From positions 1 to 64,000 of the forward strand of contig CAJTPS010000014.1 in the NCBI GenBank assembly GCA_910578555.1: DNA of 64,000 nucleotides, in the 5' to 3' direction. Shown here in pieces: positions 58,585-64,000 of this stretch (the stretch's first letter is position 1; the number at the start of each line of letters is the position of its first letter). The stretch is from an uncultured Lachnospiraceae bacterium (GTDB lineage: Bacteria > Bacillota > Clostridia > Lachnospirales > Lachnospiraceae). The translations under genes were made by a program, and so were the position numbers. The notes beneath the pieces were generated by a model that was given only the letters and a program-made list of their open reading frames with translations, did not search any database and was not told where the DNA came from.

Positions 58585-59472
58585 TTAAACAATAATTTCC
58601 TCGATTTCCGCTTTTTTTCTGCTGTAACGGTACAGATGATACGACAGAATCTCCTCCGGCTCCACCTGTGTCGTGTTTACTTCCTCCACCATGCGGCGAT
58701 AATCCTGATACTGCCCGGCCTTGTCGTCCGGCATAAGCAGCACTTCATGAACAGAGCTCGGCAAAACCAGCAGATCTGACTGCAGTTCCTCCGCCAGTTC
58801 CCTGATTTTATCCGAATAGAGCATAGCGGAGGCGCCATACAGCTTATCGCAGTTTGTCAGTACATACAACCGCACCTCTTCCATGTCTTCGATCCTGCCC
58901 CCTGTCATCTCCTCGACCAGGTTCTGCAGAGGAATAAGTATTTCCGGCTTACGCCGCCTCATATTACACTGGGCTGTCTGAAACAGTGTTTCAGCCGTCT
59001 GTCCCCACATATCCATATGATTATTATGAATCAGAATGGTGGCCTTTCCGATGATCTTCTCATCCACACCGTAATAAAACACCACCGCCAGATCATTCCA
59101 TCTGAAATGCGGCACATCTGCGAGCAGCCTGCGATTCTTCTCATAGTTAATAACCTTATGAAATATTCTGTCTTTTACCGATGCAAATTCCTGAAAAGAA
59201 TCCACATCAAAGTCAATATCCCGCACCTGTTCCCGGTAGAGTGTGATGATGCCGTCTGCCACTCCCGACAATGTGCCGCCCACGCAATATTGCCTGTAGG
59301 GTCCTTCCAGATAGATCGTGGGCGATACCCGGTCCGATTCCCTCATCATGATCACGCCAGTCAGCCGGACATCATTATTTTTTACAACATTGACAACCCT
59401 GATCTCATAGTCCTCTCCCATCTTATCTTTAAGCATGTTTACGATATCTTTTACAAATTCTTTATAATCCAT
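58585..59472 (-). CDS. DUF5688-family protein
   Basis: 295 residues. Family pattern: N-terminal helix with NMLKDKMGEDYEI, the middle part with SPTIYLEGPYRQY and VDSFQEFASVKDRIFHKVINYEKN, then NDLAVVFYYG. No catalytic motif recognised. ATG 59472 follows AAAGAGGAA. Widely found in Lachnospiraceae genomes as scattered copies. The tRNA-Arg lies downstream on the same strand. Confidence 0.82.
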   Translation of the reverse strand: MDYKEFVKDIVNMLKDKMGEDYEIRVVNVVKNNDVRLTGVIMMRESDRVSPTIYLEGPYRQYCVGGTLSGVADGIITLYREQVRDIDFDVDSFQEFASVKDRIFHKVINYEKNRRLLADVPHFRWNDLAVVFYYGVDEKIIGKATILIHNNHMDMWGQTAETLFQTAQCNMRRRKPEILIPLQNLVEEMTGGRIEDMEEVRLYVLTNCDKLYGASAMLYSDKIRELAEELQSDLLVLPSSVHEVLLMPDDKAGQYQDYRRMVEEVNTTQVEPEEILSYHLYRYSRKKAEIEEIIV

Positions 59473-59540
59473 TTTTCCTCTTTCCCATTCTCTCCGGACA
59501 TAAAAAATCTGTACAAACCACCATTTACATTCCTGCACGG

Positions 59541-59576
59541 CAAAAAGACAATGGTCACTCGCGCTTCCATTGTCTT
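59541..59576 (-). terminator. Intrinsic terminator of efp
   Basis: AAGACAATGG/CCATTGTCTT perfect arms with 12-nt loop, followed by TTTTT on the minus strand. Confidence 0.88.
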
Positions 59577-59605
59577 ATAGGCTCTCAAAAACTATGCACT
59601 CTGTT

Positions 59606-60163
59606 TTATACTCTGGATAAATACTCGCCTGATCTGGTATCGATCTTAATAACCTCACCCTGTTCTACGAACAGCGGAACCATAACCTTAGCGCCTGTCT
59701 CAACGATCGCGGGCTTAGTCGCTCCCGTCGCCGTATCACCCTTAAAGCCGGGCTCTGTGTCTGTGATTTCCAGTTCTACGAATAACGGCGGCTCGATTGC
59801 AAATACACTGCCGTTGTAAGAACAGATTTTAACCATTTCATTCTCTTTCACAAACTTCAACGCGTCGCCGACTGCTTCCGCATTCAACGCAATCTGATCA
59901 TATGTCTCCGTATCCATGAAGTTGAACAGGTCACCGTCCGAGTATAAATACTGCATATCTTTTCTGTCAATACGTGCCTGAGGGCATTTCTCAGTAGGTC
60001 TGAAAGTCTTCTCAACCACGCCGCCGTTGATGATGTTCTTCAGCTTCGTTCTCACAAATGCCGCGCCTTTACCTGGCTTTACATGCTGGAACTCGATTAT
60101 CTGATAAACATTGCCTTCAAACTCAATGGTAATACCGTTTCTGAAATCGCCTGCCGATATCAT
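59606..60163 (-). CDS. efp: Translation elongation factor P
   Basis: 185 residues in the three-domain EF-P layout. N-terminal: ISAGDFRNGITIEFEGNVYQIIEF and the modification loop HVKPGKGAAFVRTKL (Lys at P-G-K-G); C-terminal OB repeat YNGSVFAIEPPLFVELEI and GEVIKIDTRSGEYLSRV. It relieves ribosome stalling at poly-proline. GGAGG precedes ATG 60163. Clostridial EF-P Lys loop modification genes are not adjacent. Confidence 0.96.
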   Translation of the reverse strand: MISAGDFRNGITIEFEGNVYQIIEFQHVKPGKGAAFVRTKLKNIINGGVVEKTFRPTEKCPQARIDRKDMQYLYSDGDLFNFMDTETYDQIALNAEAVGDALKFVKENEMVKICSYNGSVFAIEPPLFVELEITDTEPGFKGDTATGATKPAIVETGAKVMVPLFVEQGEVIKIDTRSGEYLSRV

Positions 60164-60261
60164 AAAATAATCCTCCTAATTTTTCACAAGTATAATTCCT
60201 ACTTAGTTTATACTATAAACTTTTTTTTTTCAACCTCTTTCCCAAAAAAAGACAAAAAGTT

Positions 60262-60702
60262 TTATTCCGCCGTCTTTCTTGAGAGAATATAATCAATCGC
60301 CGTCAGATATCCTTCAAGCCCTTCCCCGTAGATCTGCTTATCGCATGCGGGCGCCGTCACGGACACCTTGCGGAAGTCCTCCCGTTCCATAATATTGGAA
60401 ATATGGATTTCCACTTTCGGAACCGTAACGCTTGCCAGCGCGTCGCGGATCGCATAACTGTAATGCGTATAAGCGCCGGGATTAATGACGATCCCCTCCG
60501 TACCGTCGAAGTAAGAATCCTGTATCCGGTCTATGATCGCACCTTCGTGGTTACTTTGGAACACCTCTACGGTACAGCCCTCCTGCTGTCCTTTCTCCCC
60601 GATCATGTTCAGTAAATAGTCATAATCCTGCGTGCCATAGACACTCTTCTCCCGAATACCCAGGAAATTAATATTCGGTCCGTTAATTACAAGCAGTTTC
60701 AT
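60262..60702 (-). CDS. aroQ: 3-dehydroquinate dehydratase, type II
   Basis: 146 residues. Motifs: NGPNINFLGIREKSVYGTQDY near the start (active Arg/Tyr), FQSNHEGAIIDRIQ, GIVINPGAYTHYSYAIRDAL (cited as residues about 72-91) and VEIHISN. It dehydrates 3-dehydroquinate in the shikimate pathway. Start ATG 60702 follows GGAGGAG. Next gene of the shikimate group is aroK, 30 bp upstream. Confidence 0.95.
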   Translation of the reverse strand: MKLLVINGPNINFLGIREKSVYGTQDYDYLLNMIGEKGQQEGCTVEVFQSNHEGAIIDRIQDSYFDGTEGIVINPGAYTHYSYAIRDALASVTVPKVEIHISNIMEREDFRKVSVTAPACDKQIYGEGLEGYLTAIDYILSRKTAE

Positions 60703-60732
60703 CTCTCCTCCGTTTCTGCGCCGCCGCATAGC

Positions 60733-61245
60733 CTACGCCTGATCAGCCTGCGCCTCTATCTCATCTAAAATATGTTCAAAATCTTTGCCGTTCACATCTA
60801 TCGTCACATCCGCAGCCGCCGCATAGCATCCGTCTCTTTCCGCCAGCATCCTGCTGATCTTTCCCTGTGGATCGTCCCCCTGCAGAAGCGGTCTGGCCGT
60901 ATCATGCTTCACCCTCTCATAGATTGTCTCCGCACTCGCCTTCAGATAGAATACCTGTCCTAACTTATGCAGCAGTCTCCTGTTTTCCTCCCGCAGAGGC
61001 AGCCCGCCGCCCACCGATATGATCCGGCATTCCTTACTCTGTAACAGCTTCCGCAGGCAGGACGTCTCCCTGTCCCTGAAATAACTTTCCCCGTCCGCCG
61101 CAAAAATATCGGATATGGTACGCTTTTCTTCCCGCTCAATCTCCTTGTCCGTGTCTATGACCGGCCGCCGCAGCCGATAGGACAGCCGCAGTCCTACCGT
61201 GGTTTTTCCGGACCCCATAAACCCGATCAGTATCACATTCCGCAT
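60733..61245 (-). CDS. aroK: Shikimate kinase
   Basis: 170 residues. P-loop LIGFMGSGKTTVG near residue 10, D-T-D at 34-36, R and D in RDRETSCLRKLL, and GGGLPLR near 81. Phosphorylates shikimate with ATP. ATG 61245 follows AAAGGAGC; an in-frame GTG upstream overlaps the aroE stop. It lies between aroQ and aroE in a compact same-strand group. Confidence 0.93.
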   Translation of the reverse strand: MRNVILIGFMGSGKTTVGLRLSYRLRRPVIDTDKEIEREEKRTISDIFAADGESYFRDRETSCLRKLLQSKECRIISVGGGLPLREENRRLLHKLGQVFYLKASAETIYERVKHDTARPLLQGDDPQGKISRMLAERDGCYAAAADVTIDVNGKDFEHILDEIEAQADQA

Positions 61246-61283
61246 GTTTTTATCTGCTCCTTTATCTGCTGTCTTCCACTCCA

Positions 61284-62147
61284 CTATACGAATTGTCCCT
61301 TAAGCCTCTCGTACACGACCTGTGCTTCCTCCTCCGATATTTTCACGTCATTCCACAGTTCGTAAGCAATGATTCCCTGATAGAGAAGCATTTTAAGCCC
61401 GTTATATGCCTGTCCGCCGTGCGCTCTCGTAAGCTGCATGAACTTCGTCTCCCACGGACGGTAGATCAGATCAAACCCTGTACCCACTTTCTCATAAAAG
61501 GCGTCCTCCGTGATCACCGCCTCCTCCGCGTGAGGCGCCAGTCCCACGGAAGTTCCCTGAATCGTCAGATACTTCCCCTCCGGCAGCATCGTATAATTCT
61601 CCAGCGCCATCGGACAGATCACCTCACGACCCATCGCGCGGTTGACTTCCCCCGCAACCGCCTGTGCTTTATCAAGCGTACGGTTGAGCATATAAACCTG
61701 CGCTGCTCCTTTGACGGCACACAGATAGGCTACCGCCCTGGCCGCGCCGCCTGCGCCTAACAGTATGACGGTCTCACCTGCAATGCTGATTCCCTCGCTG
61801 ACCATCGCGCGGTAGAGCCCTTCCATATCCGTATTATACCCTTTATAACCGCCCGCAGTCCTCACCAGCGTGTTGACCGCGCCGATATTGCCTGCCAGCC
61901 CGTCGATCTCCTTAAGACACTCTATCACCGCGCTCTTATAGGGTACCGTCACATTCAGCCCCAACAGATTCAAGGCATCCGCACCGCTCACCGCCTGCGC
62001 CACCTGTCCCGCTTTTACCGGAAAAGGCACATAGACCAGATTATGTCCCAGTAATTCGGCCAGGGTATTATGTATCATCGGGGAAAGCGTATGCTCCACC
62101 GGATTGCCGATCAGACCACAAGTTCTCGTTTTACCGTTTATCTCCAT
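61284..62147 (-). CDS. aroE: Shikimate dehydrogenase
   Basis: 287 residues. N-terminal substrate domain: GLIGNPVEHTLSPMIHN, GLNVTVPYKSAV (catalytic Lys) and NTLVRTAGGYKGYNTDMEGL; NADP-binding GAGGAARAVAYL; C-terminal GLKMLLYQGI. Reduces 3-dehydroshikimate. GGAG is before ATG 62147. First of the aroE-aroK-aroQ group. Confidence 0.95.
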   Translation of the reverse strand: MEINGKTRTCGLIGNPVEHTLSPMIHNTLAELLGHNLVYVPFPVKAGQVAQAVSGADALNLLGLNVTVPYKSAVIECLKEIDGLAGNIGAVNTLVRTAGGYKGYNTDMEGLYRAMVSEGISIAGETVILLGAGGAARAVAYLCAVKGAAQVYMLNRTLDKAQAVAGEVNRAMGREVICPMALENYTMLPEGKYLTIQGTSVGLAPHAEEAVITEDAFYEKVGTGFDLIYRPWETKFMQLTRAHGGQAYNGLKMLLYQGIIAYELWNDVKISEEEAQVVYERLKGQFV

Positions 62148-62175
62148 CCTCTTCTCCATTCCCGCAATTTTCGCA

Positions 62176-62697
62176 CTATTTCAGTTCCGCATACCGCCCC
62201 TTCGAGCGTTTATAGAAGAACAATACGATCCATTCCAGTCTACGCTTCAGGACGATCTGGATCTCTTCTTTCGGGTGAATCGGCTTCACCAGCCACGTTC
62301 TGATCCCGGCCTTCTTCGCGCCCCATACATCCGTAAAAAGCTGATCCCCCACAAACATCGTAGTCGCCGGCGTCGTTCCCATCAGTTCCATTGCCCTGAC
62401 ATAATTTCTCACAGACGGTTTTCCCGCCTTATAGATATAGCGCGAATGTACCTCATCATTAAACATTTTGACCCGCGGCTCTTTATTGTTAGACAGCAGC
62501 ATGCTGTCGAATCCGATCTCTCTAAGCCGCCCAAACAGCGCTATGCTTCTTGCATCCGCCGGCGCGCCGTGCGGTACAAGCGTATTGTCAATATCAAAGA
62601 TCACTCCCCGGTAACCATTGCGGTATAATGCTTCATAATTGATCTCATATGCGGAATCCAGATACTCATCCGGATAAAAACGCTCAAATAGTGTCAT
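62176..62697 (-). CDS. YqeG-family HAD phosphatase
   Basis: 173 residues. HAD motif I GVIFDIDNTLVPHGAPAD near residue 32 (D-I-D-N-T), motif II LLSNNKE, motif III MFVGDQLFTDVWGAKKAG. Family likely phosphatidylglycerophosphate or sugar phosphatase; unproven here. ATG 62697 follows GGAGGACGG. Sits upstream of aroE with 28 bp gap on the same strand. Confidence 0.9.
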   Translation of the reverse strand: MTLFERFYPDEYLDSAYEINYEALYRNGYRGVIFDIDNTLVPHGAPADARSIALFGRLREIGFDSMLLSNNKEPRVKMFNDEVHSRYIYKAGKPSVRNYVRAMELMGTTPATTMFVGDQLFTDVWGAKKAGIRTWLVKPIHPKEEIQIVLKRRLEWIVLFFYKRSKGRYAELK

Positions 62698-62763
62698 CCG
62701 TCCTCCGTTCCTGAGCCGCACAAAGAACCGGCTCCCTGTCAGTTTAACTTTTCCTTATCATAA

Positions 62764-62793
62764 CAAATCCCCTCGCAGATTTGCAAGGGGTTT
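62764..62793 (-). terminator. Intrinsic terminator after the small 42-aa gene
   Basis: CCCCT and GCA arms pair with TGC and AGGGG around a short loop; weak T tail (ATTTG). Confidence 0.55.
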
Positions 62794-62922
62794 CTAGTAC
62801 TCCGGATTCTCGATGAAATATTGATAACTCTGTAAGACCTGATCTTTCTTCATATCCAGAATTGCCTTTAACACATCCGGATTATCCGAACTACTGTCCG
62901 CTCCGATATAATCAAAGATCAT
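62794..62922 (-). CDS. Small protein, 42 aa
   Basis: Starts MIFDYIGADSSSDNPDVL and ends with a helix QSYQYFIENPEY, with an acidic N-terminal and a charged middle (AILDMKKDQVL). AAAGGTGG is 8 nt before ATG 62922 and the stop abuts the hairpin at 62764-62793. No cysteines, membrane segment or known family recognised. A real short gene is likely because of the site, terminator and codon flow; it lies upstream of yqeG. Confidence 0.6.
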   Translation of the reverse strand: MIFDYIGADSSSDNPDVLKAILDMKKDQVLQSYQYFIENPEY

Positions 62923-63039
62923 TATCCACACCACCTTTCACCGTCTCTCTCTTTTATGTCTGCTTCGCAGCCGCCTGTTTTCTTTTGCATTAATAATATC
63001 GGCATGATCCCGTTCCGGTTAACCCCGCCCGCGTACCGC

Positions 63040-63309
63040 TCACAGGTTCTTTACAATCCTGTTATATCTCGCCGTAAAGAAAATCCGCACGATATTACAA
63101 ATCAGCATCAGCAGAATATCCCACAGCAGAAAAACATATGCCTTGCCGATAAAAACCGCATACCAAGCTGCATCTTCCCACAGCTTACCGCCTATGAAAA
63201 GAAATAAAACCATAAGCAGCGCAATCATCAGAAAAATCCACCGAAAAACATTGGCAACCGTCATCGGCACACTGGCTTTTGCCACAATCTCTTTTTCCTG
63301 TTCCGTCAT
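63040..63309 (-). CDS. Two-span membrane protein, 89 aa
   Basis: Two hydrophobic segments (about 19-43 and 51-76: IFLMIALLMVLFLFIGG and FLLWDILLMLICNIVRI) with a polar, charged N-terminus and basic end. No motif. Weak AAGACATG before ATG 63309. It sits downstream of nrdR (22 bp) and is probably co-transcribed. Confidence 0.75.
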   Translation of the reverse strand: MTEQEKEIVAKASVPMTVANVFRWIFLMIALLMVLFLFIGGKLWEDAAWYAVFIGKAYVFLLWDILLMLICNIVRIFFTARYNRIVKNL

Positions 63310-63331
63310 GTCTTCACCCTGTTTCTTCCGC

Positions 63332-63784
63332 TTATTTATCCAGTACCTTCTTTAACTCATCCATAAAGGTATTGATGTCCTTGAACTCCCGATATACAGA
63401 AGCAAACCTGACATAAGCTACCGCCTCTAAGTCTTTCAGCTTGTTCATAACGATCTCGCCGATCACCTGACTCGGTATCTCCTTCTCCTCCATATTGAAA
63501 ACTTCCGTCTCCACTTCGTCCACAAGCTGGTTGATCTGCGCCGCGCTGATCGGCCGCTTATGACATGCACGCAAAACGCCCGCCTCGATCTTCGACCTGT
63601 CGTAAGTCTCCCTGTTGTTATCCTTCTTGATGATGATGAGCGGGATTGTTTCTACTTTCTCGTAAGTTGTAAAGCGTTTGTCACACTCATCACAGACACG
63701 TCTCCTCCGAATGGAATTATTATCCTCGGCAGGCCTGCTGTCGATTACTCTGGTATTTTCATGACCGCAAAAAGGGCATTTCAT
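63332..63784 (-). CDS. nrdR: Transcriptional repressor NrdR
   Basis: 150 residues. Zinc ribbon MKCPFCGHENTRVIDSR and CDECDKRFTTYE, then ATP-cone (IIIKKDNNRETYDRSKIEAGVLRAC and AVAYVRFASVYREF). Represses ribonucleotide reductase genes depending on dATP/ATP. ATG 63784 follows GAGGAGG. It lies after a YlmC/YmxH gene, a common order in Clostridia. Confidence 0.96.
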   Translation of the reverse strand: MKCPFCGHENTRVIDSRPAEDNNSIRRRRVCDECDKRFTTYEKVETIPLIIIKKDNNRETYDRSKIEAGVLRACHKRPISAAQINQLVDEVETEVFNMEEKEIPSQVIGEIVMNKLKDLEAVAYVRFASVYREFKDINTFMDELKKVLDK

Positions 63785-63899
63785 CAAGAATTTCCTCCTC
63801 AGTATCGTTGTTTTGTTTTGAATAACGTGTAGTTTAACTACAACAGTTCATATTGATTATAGGCGATATTACCAATTATGTCAACTATTTTATGGAAAC

Positions 63900-64000
63900 C
63901 TACACGCAGATATCCACGATAATAATATCCGGTCCGATCTGCTTGATATCCTTATAGCGTATGACGTAACTCGTGTCACTTCCGCCGAACAGACCGCACC
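63900..64000 (-). CDS. YlmC/YmxH-family PRC-barrel protein, only C-terminus in window
   Basis: The last 32 codons read GGSDTSYVIRYKDIKQIGPD and end IIIVDICV with stop at 63900-63902. This matches the PRC-barrel end of YlmC/YmxH, a sporulation-related family placed before nrdR. The N-terminus is beyond the window. Confidence 0.8.
   Translation of the reverse strand, partial: CGLFGGSDTSYVIRYKDIKQIGPDIIIVDICV

Noticed and set aside
1..64000. CRISPR array, rRNA, prophage or complete insertion sequence
   Set aside because: No regularly spaced repeats, rRNA signature, capsid or transposase gene seen.

Overview
The window looks like a chromosomal segment of a gut-type Clostridia bacterium, most likely Lachnospiraceae. 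This is inferred from gene content: a YlmC/YmxH-NrdR pair, a YqeG phosphatase, NADP-type glutamate dehydrogenase, DUF5688 and DUF6512 proteins, BlaI/M56 pairs, AgrC/AgrA-type two-component systems, a rubrerythrin and a BspA-like leucine-rich surface protein. Intrinsic terminators are abundant, Shine-Dalgarno sites are strong (GGAGG), and neither tRNA encodes its CCA. No rRNA, CRISPR array, complete insertion sequence or prophage was seen.

Layout. 1-4080: a metal-efflux island (truncated P-type ATPase, separate HMA chaperone, ArsR repressor with operator, AraC regulator), then about 1 kb of structured non-coding DNA holding a probable type I toxin-antitoxin pair. 4081-12650: a FapA-like protein, a broken zinc metallopeptidase, an MBL hydrolase, an AlwI-family endonuclease without a methyltransferase and facing an XRE regulator, a TfoX-like protein and two unknown or secreted proteins. 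12861-17001: a chemoreceptor, GHKL kinase and LytTR regulator, probably one operon. 17248-30856: MATE transporter, rubrerythrin, carbonic anhydrase, Xaa-Pro aminopeptidase, DUF362 ferredoxin, HD-GYP protein, a second GHKL/LytTR pair, a BlaI/M56 operon and a diguanylate cyclase. 30965-37305: a 1750-residue LRR surface protein lying between a damaged and an intact copy of an RNHCP zinc-ribbon gene. 38727-43410: a MarR / ArsA / small protein / radical SAM / ArsA cluster. 43467-48683: decayed GNAT and RdgB-like genes, an ECF sigma operon, tRNA-Ala and small genes. 48904-54408: two ABC-2 exporter modules placed tail to tail, one under GntR control and one behind an ECF sigma factor. 54554-64000: housekeeping genes (gdhA, efp, aroQ-aroK-aroE, yqeG, nrdR), tRNA-Arg and small proteins.

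How parts connect. Two promoters 19.5 kb apart (before the chemoreceptor operon and before the giant LRR gene) carry the same pair of 9-bp direct repeats, 21 bp apart and exactly 31 nt from the inferred -10 box. This is the geometry expected of LytTR-family sites and links the two-component system to the surface protein. In the ArsA cluster both ATPases end in an HSP20-like domain, while two other cluster proteins (the small protein and the MarR regulator) end in the same RKIEI peptide. That peptide contains an I-x-I motif, the type of tail that docks on alpha-crystallin domains. This suggests an undescribed chaperone-like ATPase system with a radical SAM enzyme; it is my main candidate for something new.

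All functional calls rest on motif recognition and remembered family features. No database search or structure calculation was run.
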